Both the position numbers and the translations under genes were made by a program. Source: Anaerosoma tenue (GTDB lineage Bacteria; Actinomycetota; Coriobacteriia; Anaerosomatales; Anaerosomataceae). Taken from it: 64,000 bases of DNA. The stretch covers positions 43,271-107,270 of the forward strand of contig NZ_JALNTY010000003.1 in NCBI RefSeq assembly GCF_023161965.1, read 5' to 3'. This document shows, piece by piece, positions 16,062-26,944 of the stretch (its first letter is position 1; each line of letters starts with the position of its first letter). The notes beneath the pieces are model-generated. The model had not been told where the DNA came from. It did not search any database and was given only the letters and a program-made list of their open reading frames with translations.

Positions 16062-16472
16062 ATGCGCCCCCTGATACGCGTCGTTCTCATCGCTCTTGTC
16101 GTGGTGTTCTCCGCCTCGCTCGCCGCCTGCGCGACCGGCGGCGGGACCGCATCATCCGGCGACCTTGTCGCCGATGAGCGACCCGTGCCCGACGGGATGC
16201 CGGTGATGTACGAGTTCTTCACCACCAGTTGACCCAGCTGCACCAAGATGGCGCCCATCGTGAATGGGCTCAAGCCGCAGTACGAGGACGACGTCGCGAT
16301 CCGCATGTACAACGTCGAATCGAGCGCCGAGGGCAACCAGCTCGCACAGGACTATGGTGTGCAGTTCGTGCCGACCTTCGTCTTCGTGAACGCCGACGGC
16401 ACGGTGGCCGACACGCTCATCGGAGAGGTGTCCGAGAACACGCTCAAAGCGTCGCTCGACGCCTTGAAGTAA
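16062..16472 (+). CDS. Thioredoxin-like lipoprotein, probable selenoprotein (UPSC active site)
   Basis: Reading the in-frame TGA at 16230-16232 as selenocysteine gives a 136-residue protein. It has a lipoprotein signal (lipobox SLAAC, about residues 18-22) and a thioredoxin fold: YEFFTTS-U57-PSC-TKMAP aligns with the CGPC loop, and VQFVPTFVFVNADG holds the conserved cis-Pro region. The frame is open on both sides of the TGA, the reading requires only Cys-to-Sec at the redox position, and a hairpin follows at SECIS-like distance. It would act as a membrane-anchored extracytoplasmic thiol (selenol) reductant. ATG 16062 follows GAGAGGAG. A nonsense mutation is the alternative. Confidence 0.8.
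16253..16269 (+). promoter_or_regulatory. SECIS-like hairpin downstream of the TGA
   Basis: A perfect 6-bp stem GCCCAT/ATGGGC closes the loop CGTGA, beginning 20 nt after the TGA. Bacterial SECIS elements are short hairpins with an exposed G near the start of the apical loop, about 16-37 nt after the UGA. Geometry and the loop G fit. Function is untested. Confidence 0.55.
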
Positions 16473-16487
16473 GGTCGACCGCCTCCG

Positions 16488-17393
16488 TCACCCACGAACA
16501 GCCGCAGCCAGCTCCCGCACGAACGACTCCACAGCGACAGGATCGGACTGTCGCCTGACGATGGCGCTCCCCACGATCACACCGTCGGCGATGGCGGCCA
16601 CCTGCGCCGCCTGGGCGGCGTCACCCACGCCGAAGCCCACCGCCACCGGAAGGTCGGTATGGCGCTTGACGCGAGCCACCTGGTCGGCCAGGCCGATCGC
16701 CAGCGATTCGCGCTCGCCGGTGACGCCCATCGAGCTCACGCAGTAGACGAAGCCTGCCGAGGCGCCCGCCACCACCGCCAATCGCTCGTCGGTCGAGGTG
16801 GGCGCGGTCAGAAACACCGTATCGAGTCCTGCGGAGACCTGCCGCCACGGAGCCGATGCCTCCGGCGGCATGTCCGGGATGATGGCGCCCGCTATTCCTG
16901 CATCGAGCATCCGCTCCGCTGTCTGCTTGAGCCCGAGACGCATGACGGGGTTCATGTAGGTCATCGCCACGACGGGCGGCGCCTCATCCACGCCGGGGTC
17001 CCTGATGAATGCCGCCGCCACCTGGAGCGCGTGGACGAGTCCGAATCCTCCTTCGCCCGCGCGCGCAACGGCGGCCGCCTCGGCGATCACGGGGCCATCT
17101 GCGAGCGGATCGCCGTACGGGACGCCGAGCTCGATCACATCGGCGCCCCCTCGCGCAGCGGCCCGCAGCGCCTCGATAGACGCGCGCCGATCGGGATAGC
17201 CCGCCATCACATAGGTTATGAGAGCCGGCCTTCCCTTCTGGAATGCGGCCCTGAGGGCGGAGCGCGGGGCATCCCCTCGCTCGCTGTCCTCGCCGGGGGC
17301 CCGCGGCGCCGGATGGCGCGATGCGCCACCGACGCCTACCCCGGCTGCGGAGGCGTCGCTCAAGAATACCCCGCGCTCCGCCCTCTCACTCAC
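16488..17393 (-). CDS. trpA: Tryptophan synthase alpha chain with foldback-encoded N-terminal extension
   Basis: TrpA cleaves indole-3-glycerol phosphate to indole, which passes to TrpB. The core is normal: [30 protein letters not shown], the GVTGER loop and GFGVGDAAQ. The start is GTG 17393, which overlaps the trpB stop by 8 bp and has GGAGG upstream; this gives 301 residues against the usual 255-270. The excess of about 40 N-terminal residues is encoded by foldback element 2 and is Ala/Gly/Arg/Ser-rich, unlike TrpA. No in-frame ATG lies between the element and the conserved core, so the extension is probably made unless a non-AUG internal start is used. Confidence 0.93.
   Translation of the reverse strand: MSERAERGVFLSDASAAGVGVGGASRHPAPRAPGEDSERGDAPRSALRAAFQKGRPALITYVMAGYPDRRASIEALRAAARGGADVIELGVPYGDPLADGPVIAEAAAVARAGEGGFGLVHALQVAAAFIRDPGVDEAPPVVAMTYMNPVMRLGLKQTAERMLDAGIAGAIIPDMPPEASAPWRQVSAGLDTVFLTAPTSTDERLAVVAGASAGFVYCVSSMGVTGERESLAIGLADQVARVKRHTDLPVAVGFGVGDAAQAAQVAAIADGVIVGSAIVRRQSDPVAVESFVRELAAAVRG
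17253..17385 (+). repeat. Foldback element 2 (subfamily B), inside the 5' end of trpA
   Basis: Perfect 17-bp inverted arms (17253-17269 and 17369-17385) enclose 99 bp. The right arm ends immediately beside the trpB stop codon. The core shares a 25-base block (17286-17310) with element 4 at one mismatch, plus the identical 13-mer CCCCGGCTGCGGA (17339-17351). It also contains an inner hairpin GGCGC-GAT-GCGCC. Read on the minus strand, it stays open in the trpA frame. Confidence 0.85.
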
Positions 17394-18621
17394 CGAGACC
17401 CGCCTCCCGCACAATGTCCATGTCTTTGTCGCCGCGACCCGACACGGTCACGATCACGGTAGCGTCGCTTCCAAGTTCGGTCGCCAGACGCGGCAGCAAT
17501 GCCAGCGCGTGCGACGACTCGATCGCCGGGATGATGCCCTCTACCCGCGTGAGCAGCGCGAACGCGTCGAGCGCCTCGGCATCGGTGACCGTCTCGTACC
17601 GTACGAGCCCCTCGTCCTTCAGGTAGCTGTGCTCGGGACCCACGCCGGGGTAGTCCAGGCCGGCAGAGATCGAATACGCCTCGAGCGGGTTCCCCGAATC
17701 GTCCTGCAGCAGGTAGCTGTAGAAGCCGTGCAGGACACCGGGCGAGCCCTTCGTCAGGGCAGCCCCGTGCCGGTCGGTGTCCAGCCCGAGCCCCGCGGCC
17801 TCAGCCCCGATCAGCAGCGGACGCTTCCCGACGGGAACATCGCGCAGGAACGGGTAGAACGTGCCGATCGCGTTGCTGCCGCCGCCGATGCACGCCACCA
17901 CCGCATCCACGCTCGGAATCCGCTTCTCTTCCATCTGGCCGAGGATCTCCGAGCCGATGACGCTCTGGAAGTCGCGCACCATCTGCGGGTATGGATGCGG
18001 CCCGAGCGCCGAGCCGATCACGTAGAAGGTGTCCTCCACGCGCTCGACCCAGTGCCTGAGCGCGGCAGTCACGGCATCGGCGAGCGTGCCCTGCCCCTCG
18101 GCCACGGGGACCACTTCAGCGCCCAGCAGCCGCATCTTGTAGACGTTGAGCGCCTGGCGCCGGATGTCCTCCACGCCCATGAAGACAGCGCACTCCAGGC
18201 CGAGCAGGGCAGCGGTCGTGGCGGTCGCCACTCCGTGCTGACCGGCTCCCGTCTCGGCGATCACGCGGTGCTTGCCCATACGCTTCGCGAGCAGGCACTG
18301 GCCGATCGTGTTGTTCACCTTGTGCGCGCCGGTGTGGTTGAGATCCTCCCGCTTCAGGTAGACGGCGCCCAGCCCCACCTCGGCAGCGAGACGGTCGGCC
18401 CGGTAGAGCGGTGAGGGCCTTCCCACGTAGTCGCGGAGAAGGTACAACAACTCCTCCACGAACGCGGCGTCTTCGATGGCCTCCTGGTAGCCGGCTGCGA
18501 GTTCCTGCAGCGCGGGCACCACAGTCTCCGGCACGAAGGTGCCGCCGTACGGACCGTAGAAGCCCTGGGCGTCAGGCGTTGAATACGCCATCTCGGCAGA
18601 GGGCAGCAGCACGTCAGACAT
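17386..18621 (-). CDS. trpB: Tryptophan synthase beta chain (TrpB1)
   Basis: The 411-residue PLP enzyme condenses indole with serine. The PLP lysine is K101 in HTGAHKVNN; the phosphate-binding loop GGGSNAIG and [10 protein letters not shown] are standard. It is the TrpB1 type that pairs with TrpA, whose gene follows with overlapping start. ATG 18621 is preferred over the preceding TTG because GGAGG is 6 bp upstream. A second, TrpB2-type gene lies in the same operon. Confidence 0.97.
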   Translation of the reverse strand: MSDVLLPSAEMAYSTPDAQGFYGPYGGTFVPETVVPALQELAAGYQEAIEDAAFVEELLYLLRDYVGRPSPLYRADRLAAEVGLGAVYLKREDLNHTGAHKVNNTIGQCLLAKRMGKHRVIAETGAGQHGVATATTAALLGLECAVFMGVEDIRRQALNVYKMRLLGAEVVPVAEGQGTLADAVTAALRHWVERVEDTFYVIGSALGPHPYPQMVRDFQSVIGSEILGQMEEKRIPSVDAVVACIGGGSNAIGTFYPFLRDVPVGKRPLLIGAEAAGLGLDTDRHGAALTKGSPGVLHGFYSYLLQDDSGNPLEAYSISAGLDYPGVGPEHSYLKDEGLVRYETVTDAEALDAFALLTRVEGIIPAIESSHALALLPRLATELGSDATVIVTVSGRGDKDMDIVREAGLGE

Positions 18622-18635
18622 CAAGTACCTCCGGT

Positions 18636-19361
18636 TCAGTCGAGATCGTCAAGAGTCTTGATAAGCATGGTGTCGAGCACATCGTATGCGGCGTCGTTGA
18701 GGTGGGAGTCGTCCGGAGAGACAGCATAACCCCTCTCGAGCGCTCCTTCAGCATCTGCGAGCGCAGCGTTCAGGTCGAGCACCATGACGGCTTGCCCGGC
18801 GTCGCGTCGCTCCGCCGCGAACTCCGCGATCCTCCTGCCGAACTCCCGGTGCTCGCGCACGAGAGCCTGCGTGGTCTCACCCTCCACTCTGGGCAGAGCG
18901 GTGCCGAGGATCAGGCGGGTACCTGCCGCGTCGGCGGCATCCGCAACGATAGCGACGCACTCCATGAGCGCATCGAGTTCGCCGGCATATTCACCGCCAT
19001 TGAAGTCCACGAAGCAGAACTTGAACAAGACCGTCGAACCGGCCGGGGCCGAGGCGATCGCATCCGCAGCGCTGCGTGCGATGCCCGGAGGGCCTTCTAT
19101 CTCACGGAACGTGATCGTGTAGCCATCCAGGCTCGCGGTATCGGACCCCTCGCTCCCCCAGTGGTCAATCCAGCCCGTCATCACGGATCTGCCAAGTACG
19201 AGAACCTGCCGTGAGGTTCCAGCGACATCATCAGTACTGGCGCCGGACTCTCGGCTCGCGGCCTCCTCCTGCTCCGCCTCCGGAGCCGGACGCGCCTCAC
19301 CGCACGCGGTCACGCCGATCACGAGAAGGAGTACGGCCAGTCCTGCGAGCATTCGCCTCAT
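18636..19361 (-). CDS. Lipoprotein with SGNH-hydrolase-like features, in the trp operon
   Basis: The 241-residue precursor has a signal peptide with lipobox VTAC (Cys20), then a Glu/Ala-rich linker. The mature domain shows weak SGNH/GDSL-like landmarks: [11 protein letters not shown] (possible Ser block) and a C-terminal [13 protein letters not shown] (Asp-x-x-His block). A lipid-anchored esterase-like role outside the membrane is possible but unproven. Its ATG overlaps the trpF stop by 4 bp and its stop is 14 bp before trpB1, so it is transcribed with tryptophan synthesis genes. No metabolic link to tryptophan is evident. Confidence 0.75.
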   Translation of the reverse strand: MRRMLAGLAVLLLVIGVTACGEARPAPEAEQEEAASRESGASTDDVAGTSRQVLVLGRSVMTGWIDHWGSEGSDTASLDGYTITFREIEGPPGIARSAADAIASAPAGSTVLFKFCFVDFNGGEYAGELDALMECVAIVADAADAAGTRLILGTALPRVEGETTQALVREHREFGRRIAEFAAERRDAGQAVMVLDLNAALADAEGALERGYAVSPDDSHLNDAAYDVLDTMLIKTLDDLD

Positions 19362-20002
19362 CCTGCTCGGACCTCCCCGTCCGCGACGCGTACCGCATCG
19401 CAGAACGCGGCGACCTTCGCACCGTCCTTGACCCCCGGCGACCGCTCGACGCCGCTGCTGACGTCCACAGCGTACGGGTGCAGCATCCGGACCGCCTCCG
19501 CGACGTTGTCAGGCCCGAGACCTCCTGCGAGGAGGACCGGGATATCCCGCGGCAGCATGTCCGCGACACGGCTCCACTCGAACGCGGTGCCCGTGCCTCC
19601 CTGCTCCCCGGGGACGTAGGTGTCGAGCAGGAGCGCCGCAACGGCGCCCCTGTATCGATCCACGTCCGCACCATCGAACCCCGGCCCCACCCGCAGCGCC
19701 TTTATCACCGGCACCGGAGCCGCTGCGCACGTCTCAGGCGCCTCGTCGCCATGGAACTGCACCGCGGTGAGGCCGAGCCGCGCCACCGCCTCCCACACAT
19801 CGTCGGCCTGGGCGTCCACGAACACGCCTACGCGCGCTACGAGCGGGGGCGCCTCGGCGAAGACAGCGGCCGCCTGATCCAGCGTCACTTGCCGCTTCGA
19901 CGGCGCCAGCACCACGCCGAGCGCATCGGCGCCTGCCGCGACCGCCGCCGCAGCGTCTTTCGCCCTGGTGAGACCGCATATCTTGATCCGGGTGCGAGAC
20001 AC
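19358..20002 (-). CDS. trpF: Phosphoribosylanthranilate isomerase
   Basis: The 214-residue TIM-barrel isomerase catalyses the Amadori rearrangement in tryptophan synthesis. The catalytic Cys is in KICGLTR at the N-terminus, the general acid Asp in LLLDTYVPGEQGGTG, and the phosphate site in LAGGLGPDNV and DVSSGVE. The length is typical. It begins 2 bp after the trpB2 stop and overlaps the lipoprotein start. Confidence 0.97.
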   Translation of the reverse strand: MSRTRIKICGLTRAKDAAAAVAAGADALGVVLAPSKRQVTLDQAAAVFAEAPPLVARVGVFVDAQADDVWEAVARLGLTAVQFHGDEAPETCAAAPVPVIKALRVGPGFDGADVDRYRGAVAALLLDTYVPGEQGGTGTAFEWSRVADMLPRDIPVLLAGGLGPDNVAEAVRMLHPYAVDVSSGVERSPGVKDGAKVAAFCDAVRVADGEVRAG

Positions 20003-20004
20003 GG

Positions 20005-21366
20005 CTACTCCTCCAGCGTCGTGCCGGCAGCGAAATCGAAGTCCTGCAGCTCACCGGCGTTGTACTTCTGATAGGCGGCAAGATCGAAGTGTCCGTGACC
20101 GGACAGGTTGAAGAGGATGACCTTGTCTTCGCCGGCAGCCTGGGCGTCCTTCGCCTCATTGATCGCGGCCAGGATAGCGTGGCTGCTCTCGGGCGCCGGC
20201 AAGATGCCCTCGGCTCGCGCGAACTGCACGGCGGCGTCGAAGCACGCGGTCTGGTCCACGGCCACGGCCTCGACCTCTCCCTCGTGCACCAGCTGGCTCA
20301 CGAGAGGCGAGTCGCCGTGATAGCGCAACCCGCCGGCGTGGATGCCCGCCGGCACGAAGTCGTGGCCGAGCGTGTACATCAGCATCTGCGGCGTCATGCC
20401 CGCCTCGTCGCCGAGGTCGTAGCGGTACTCGCCCGCCGTGAGCGTGGGACATGCTTTGGGCTCGACGGCCAGCAGGCGAGCCTTGCTCTTGCCTTGGAGC
20501 TTGCGGTGATAGTACGGGAACGCGATCCCGGCGAAGTTGCTGCCCCCGCCGATGCACCCGATGACGACGTCGGGCTCCTCCTCGGCAAGTGTCATCTGCT
20601 CGATGGCCTCCTGGCCGATGATCGTCTGGTGCAGGCAGACGTGGTTCAGGACCGAGCCGAGCGAGTAGTGCGTGCCGGGATCCTTGATCGCTACCTCCAC
20701 GGCCTCGGAGATGGCGATACCGAGGGAGCCGGTGGAGTCCGGATCCATCGCCAGCACATGGCGGCCGGCATCGGTGAGATCGGTCGGCGAGGCGTGCACC
20801 GTGCCGCCGTAGGTCTCCATGAGGATGCGGCGATACGGCTTCTGCTCGTAGCTCACCTTGACCATGAAGACCTCGACATCGATGCCATAGAGCGCACCAG
20901 CGATCGAGAGCGCGCTGCCCCACTGGCCTGCGCCGGTCTCGGTGGAGATCTTGGTGATGCCCTCCTGCTTGTTGTAGTACGCCTGCGGGATGGCGGTGTT
21001 GGGCTTGTGCGAACCAGCCGGGCTCACGCCCTCGTACTTGTAGAAGATCTTGACGCCCGCCGGCAGGCCGAGGTCGCGCTCAAGCTGCCTGGCGCGCAAC
21101 AGAGGCGATGGACGGTAGGTCTTGTACACGTCGATGACCGCGCCCGGGATGTCGATCCAGCGATCGGGCGACATCTCCTGCTTGATGCACTCCATCGGGA
21201 AGATCATCGCGAGCCGCTCGCCGATCTGCTCCATCGTGAGCTCGGTGCCGTCGGGCGCAAACGCCTTCGGCGGCGCCGCCGGGGTCTTCAGGTCCGGCAT
21301 GATGTTGTACCAGGCCTCGGGGATCCTGGTCTCGTCCAGCCCGAACCTCGTCTTGTCACTGCCCAT
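20005..21366 (-). CDS. TrpB2-type tryptophan synthase beta-like protein
   Basis: The 453-residue PLP protein belongs to the TrpB2 clade, which is longer than TrpB1 and carries N-terminal insertions (here about residues 10-80). The PLP lysine is K121 in PAGSHKPNT; the cofactor phosphate loop GGGSNFAG and the ETGAGQWGSA stretch are present. TrpB2 enzymes convert indole and serine (or O-phosphoserine in some) to tryptophan without TrpA. It may salvage free indole alongside TrpB1. ATG 21366 has GGGAGGAG upstream; the longer frame lacks a ribosome site. Confidence 0.93.
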   Translation of the reverse strand: MGSDKTRFGLDETRIPEAWYNIMPDLKTPAAPPKAFAPDGTELTMEQIGERLAMIFPMECIKQEMSPDRWIDIPGAVIDVYKTYRPSPLLRARQLERDLGLPAGVKIFYKYEGVSPAGSHKPNTAIPQAYYNKQEGITKISTETGAGQWGSALSIAGALYGIDVEVFMVKVSYEQKPYRRILMETYGGTVHASPTDLTDAGRHVLAMDPDSTGSLGIAISEAVEVAIKDPGTHYSLGSVLNHVCLHQTIIGQEAIEQMTLAEEEPDVVIGCIGGGSNFAGIAFPYYHRKLQGKSKARLLAVEPKACPTLTAGEYRYDLGDEAGMTPQMLMYTLGHDFVPAGIHAGGLRYHGDSPLVSQLVHEGEVEAVAVDQTACFDAAVQFARAEGILPAPESSHAILAAINEAKDAQAAGEDKVILFNLSGHGHFDLAAYQKYNAGELQDFDFAAGTTLEE

Positions 21367-21448
21367 GTCTCTCACTCCTCCCGCCGGAGCGCCTCGCCCC
21401 GGCAAACCGGTCTCCGCGAGCGTTCCGCTCACGGTCGTCACCGCTTCC

Positions 21449-22251
21449 CTATCGTCTCGAGCGCTTCCGCACGCCCGTAAGCTTTCTCACGGCCTCCTCG
21501 GGGACCGGCGCCCGCATGAGCGATGTCCCAACGAGCACCGCATCGGCGCCTGCATCCGCGGCGGCCTCGACATCCGCACGCACCCGGATGCCGCTTGCCG
21601 CGATCACGAACAGTTCGCAGCAGTACGCGGCTTCAGATACGAGCTCCAGTTGGGACGCCCTGTCCACCTCGAGGGTGTGAAGGTCCCGCGCGTTCACGGC
21701 GACGACCTCGACCTCGAGCGTGCATGCCTGATCCAGCTCGTCGAGGTCCGCCACCTCGACGATGGGACCGAGACCCAACTCCCACGCAAGGTCGACGTAC
21801 TCCCGCGTTCGAACCCCCAGGACGCTGATCATCAGAAGCACCGCATCCGCACCGCTGGCGCGTGCCATGTAGAGTTGGATCGGATCCACCACGACGTCCT
21901 TGCACAGCATCGGCAGGTGGACCGCGTCCACCGCGTCCGAGAGGTCGGCGAACGAGCCGCCGAAGTACTCCGGCTCGGTAAGCACCGAGACGGCGGCCGC
22001 TCCACCGGCGGCGTACATCCGTGCCTGCGCCGCCGCCGAACACTGCGGGGCGATCGGCCCCTCGCTCGGCGATGCTTTCTTCACCTCGGCGACCACGCCG
22101 ACGTCGTCGCGGTCCCGTAGGAGCATGAGATCCTCTCTCGGCCGCGGCTCCCTGCCGCAACGGAGAAGCGCCATGCGCTCCATGTCGTTCAGGGAGGAGA
22201 ACTGGGCGCGAACACGTGCCTTGCGATGCTCCACGATGGTGTCGAGGATGC

Positions 22252-22255
<4 letters not shown>
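21449..22255 (-). CDS. trpC: Indole-3-glycerol phosphate synthase
   Basis: The 268-residue TIM-barrel enzyme closes the indole ring. Characteristic residues lie in VAEVKKASPSEG (catalytic Lys region), VLTEPEYFGGS, LCKDVVVDP and VNARDLHTLEVD. The last replaces the usual NNRDL(K/R)TF, a mild deviation in substrate-site sequence. The start overlaps the trpGD stop by 4 bp (ATGA). An 82-bp gap separates it from trpB2. Confidence 0.95.
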
Positions 22256-23951
<1,696 letters not shown>

Positions 23952-23955
<4 letters not shown>

Positions 23956-25574
23956 CGGACCACGCCCCCGTCGCACTCGGCCGGCCGGGAAACCACGGCC
24001 TCTGTCCTCGGATGCTCGCGCCTCCCGGCGCTCGCATCCTGCGAAAGGATCGGCCTTAGGTTTCCCGCCCCGTCCTCGGCTGCATGTGTGGCGTTCTCCT
24101 CGTCATGCATCCCAGCCGCGAGCTCGAGCGCGTGATGGAGGGCCTTCGCCTTGTGCAGGCACTCCTCGTACTCGCGCTCGGGATCGGAGTCGGCCACGAT
24201 ACCCGCCCCGCTCTGCAGGTACGCCATGCCGCCGGTGAGGACGAACGTGCGGATGGTGATGCACATGTCCATGGCGCCATCCACGCCGAAGTAACCGACC
24301 GTGCCGGCGTATGGCCCCCGGGCGGCGGGCTCGAGCCCGGTGATGATCTCCATCGCGCGCACCTTGGGTGCGCCCGATACCGTCCCCGCCGGAAACGTCG
24401 CCCGGAGCGCGTCGAACGCGTCCTTGTCCTCGGCGAGCGTGCCGGTCACGTTGCTCACGATATGCATCACGTGGCTGTAGTACTCGACCTCCATGAGCTC
24501 GTCCACGGTCACGGTCCCCGGCCGACTCACGCGTCCGATATCGTTGCGGCCAAGATCCACCAGCATGACGTGCTCCGCGCGCTCTTTGTCGTCCGCCAGC
24601 AGATCCGCGCGCAGCCGGCCATCCTCTGCAGCGTCCGCGCCACGGGGCCGCGTGCCGGCGAGGGGCCTGGTGAGCACCTGGTCGCCTTCGACACGCACAA
24701 GCGGCTCGGGACTCGAACCCACGAGCGTCACGTCGTTGGTGCGGATGTAGAACATGTAGGGACTCGGATTCACTGCACGGAGCACCCGGTACAGATCGAG
24801 ACCGTCACCGTCGTACGGGGCCGAGAACCGCTGCGACAGCACGACCTGGAAGATGTCACCGGCGGCGATGTGCTCCTTGGCCTTCTCGACCGACGCGATG
24901 AAGTCGTCGCGATGCGTGTGCGCGTGCAGCGGCACTGGCGCGCTCATTCCCACGGCGCCCAGCTCGGCTCCCCCCGGACCCCGGTCGATGCGAGACAGGC
25001 AATCGTCGATCCTGCGTAGCGCGGCATCATACGCTGGCCCCGGCGCGCCGCCTGGTCGCACCGGAGCGATGACCTGCAACACCCGCCGGGCGTGATCGAA
25101 CGCGACCACGATGTCCGCCATCATGAACACCATGTCGGGCACATCGAGGTCGTCGTCACCGTGGCGCGGGACCCGCTCGAACCCGCTTGCGGCCTCATAC
25201 CCCACGAACCCCACCGCGCCGCCCACGAACAACGGGAGCCCCGGGACGCGCGCGACGCGGCCGGCCTTGAGCCGTTCGGCGACGACCTCGAGCGGGTCCC
25301 CGGCGCGCAGGCCATGGACGCTTCCGTTCTCGACCACCACCTCACCCCGCCGGGCGGTGATCACCTCGCGATCGCCCACGCCCAGGAAGCTGTACCGGCC
25401 AAGCCGCTCTCCCCCGATCACGCTCTCGAGCAGGAACGCGTGACGCGCTCCCTCGGCAAGCGCCATGAACGCCGAGATCGGCGTGGTGAGGTCCGCGTAG
25501 ACCTCACGCGCGACCGGCACGACATCGTATTCGGCGGCCAGACGTACGAACTCGTCCTTCGTTGGCAGGATCAC
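23952..25574 (-). CDS. trpE: Anthranilate synthase component I with foldback-encoded C-terminal extension
   Basis: The 540-residue chorismate-utilising enzyme makes anthranilate from chorismate. Conserved features are SPEPLVR, TRPLAGTRPRG, LLADDKERAEHVMLVDLGRND and GTVSGAPKVRAMEII. The start is GTG 25574 with GAGAGGAG upstream; an ATG further upstream lies inside the T-box terminator. TrpE is usually near 490-500 residues; the last about 35 here are encoded by foldback element 3 and still end in the ATGA overlap with trpGD. A tryptophan-type T-box precedes the gene. Confidence 0.95.
23986..24067 (+). repeat. Foldback element 3 (subfamily A), inside the 3' end of trpE
   Basis: Nine-bp outer arms CGGGAAACC (23986-23994) and GGTTTCCCG (24059-24067) flank a core with CTCTGTCCTCGG (24000-24011) and CCTGCGAAAGGA (24038-24049). 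Both 12-mers are identical to foldback element 1. An inner hairpin pairs GGATGC with GCATCC. On the minus strand the whole element is open in the trpE frame. Confidence 0.8.
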
Positions 25575-25605
25575 CTGCGTCTCCTCTCGGCACCCCCGGG
25601 CATAC

Positions 25606-25905
25606 AAAAAAGCCCTCGTCCTCTAAGGGACGAGAGCTCTGCTCCCGCGGTGCCACCCTTGTTGCCGATGCCTCCCGGCTCCGGCCACTCGTCCTGCAGT
25701 ACGCCGACCTTGTTCGGTCTTGATACCCGGTCCCTTGTATCGGTGGGCGTCCGCCGGAACTACTGGGCACGATGGCTGTTGCTCCGGAGCCTCAGGGGTC
25801 CATTCCTGCCGATCGCTCACGCCGGGTTTCCACCGTCCCCGGCTCTCTAGGCTTCACGATTCGGAGTACTACTCCCCGTCACAGGCCGCATGTTCGATTG
25901 TTGCG
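25606..25905 (-). ncRNA. T-box leader, tRNA-Trp specific
   Basis: The leader of trpE carries the T-box sequence AAGGGTGGCACCGCGG (about 25645-25660) and a terminator stem 25612-25637 followed by six T residues. Stem I begins with ACGGGGAGTAG and includes GAGAGCCGGGGACGG. The specifier is read as TGG (25800-25802), followed by A and CCCTGAGG as usual for this loop. Uncharged tRNA-Trp would stabilise the antiterminator and allow transcription of the trp operon. This accounts for most of the 25575-26020 interval. Confidence 0.93.
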
Positions 25906-25906
25906 C

Positions 25907-25935
25907 ACGATAGCAGGGTGTCGGACGTCGTGCAA
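25907..25935 (-). promoter_or_regulatory. Promoter of the trp operon
   Basis: On the minus strand TTGCAC (25930-25935) and TATCGT (25907-25912) are separated by exactly 17 bp. Transcription would begin just ahead of the T-box leader. Confidence 0.75.
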
Positions 25936-26020
25936 GCGCGTCCGTGACGGACCCGGGCACATCCGATGCGCGAACCGCTATCATCATCGGTGGCCCGCAG
26001 CCGCTACGGATCGGACATCG

Positions 26021-26941
26021 ATGACCGCTGACTCACACGAAACGAACGGTATCGCACACGCGCCCGGAGCGGTTGGGAGATGGGTCCTCGCGATCCGCCC
26101 CAAGACGCTCCCCGCGGCTGTTTCGAGTGTCGTGATCGGCACCGCTCTCGCCGCGAACGACGGCGGCTTCTCGCCCGGTCCGGCGCTGGCGGCGTTCGCC
26201 GTCGCGTTGCTTCTGCAGGTGGGAAGCAACCTCGCCAACGACGTCTACGACGCGGAGCGCGGGACCGACACCGAGCAGAGACTCGGCCCGACCCGCGTGA
26301 CGCATACGGGATTGCTCACCCCGTCGCAGGTCAAGACGGGCATGAAAGTGGTACTCGGCCTGGCGCTCGTGATCGGCCTGTATCTCACCTGGGTACGCGG
26401 ACCGCTTGTGCTCGTGATCGGCGTTGCGGCCATCATCGCTGCCGTGGCGTACACCGGCGGACCGTACCCGCTCGGCTACCACGGCCTTGGAGAGCTGTTC
26501 GTCTTCGTGTTCTTCGGGCTCACGGCGGTGGTGGGCACCTACTGGGTGCAGACCGGCACCACCACACCGCTCGTATGGCTCATGGCGGTGCCTCCGGGCC
26601 TGATCATCACGGCGGTCCTGGTGGTCAACAACTTGCGCGACATCGAACAGGACCGTGTCGCCGGGAAGCGCACGGTGGCCGTGCGGATAGGCGCGCCTGC
26701 CACCAGGGCCGAGTACGTGGCATGCCTCGCCGGGGCGTATCTCGTGGTGAGCGCTGCAGTGATCGCCGGCGCGCTGCCACCCGCCACCCTCGCGATCTGG
26801 CTGTCCGTACCCGTCGCCTGGCACGCCACGCACCTCGTCCTCACCGCAGAAGGGCGTCCGCTCAACGTCGCGCTTGCGGCCACCGGCCAGACCGCGCTTG
26901 CGTTCAGCCTGCTCTTCGCGCTCGGCCTGCTCCTGGGCTGA
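26021..26941 (+). CDS. menA: 1,4-dihydroxy-2-naphthoate polyprenyltransferase (MenA, UbiA family)
   Basis: The 306-residue membrane enzyme attaches the prenyl tail in menaquinone synthesis. The first Asp-rich motif is NLANDVYDAERGTD; the second is NNLRDIEQDRVAGKRT, whose NN-RDIE-D-AGKRT form is typical of MenA. About eight to nine hydrophobic helices follow IRPKTLPAA. ATG 26021 is preferred over the longer frame, which overlaps the T-box. A possible -10 TATCAT lies at 25979-25984. It converges with the ABC permease gene with only a few bases between them. Confidence 0.9.
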   Translation: MTADSHETNGIAHAPGAVGRWVLAIRPKTLPAAVSSVVIGTALAANDGGFSPGPALAAFAVALLLQVGSNLANDVYDAERGTDTEQRLGPTRVTHTGLLTPSQVKTGMKVVLGLALVIGLYLTWVRGPLVLVIGVAAIIAAVAYTGGPYPLGYHGLGELFVFVFFGLTAVVGTYWVQTGTTTPLVWLMAVPPGLIITAVLVVNNLRDIEQDRVAGKRTVAVRIGAPATRAEYVACLAGAYLVVSAAVIAGALPPATLAIWLSVPVAWHATHLVLTAEGRPLNVALAATGQTALAFSLLFALGLLLG

Positions 26942-26944
26942 CCG

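Noticed and set aside
16230-16232. The TGA in the thioredoxin-like gene as a simple nonsense mutation (pseudogene).
   Set aside because: The flanking frame is intact, the codon falls exactly at the redox Cys, and a hairpin sits at SECIS distance; kept as an alternative but judged less likely.
17386-17414. ATG at 17414 as the trpA start.
   Set aside because: It lies well inside trpB, whereas GTG 17393 has a spaced GGAGG and overlaps the trpB stop.
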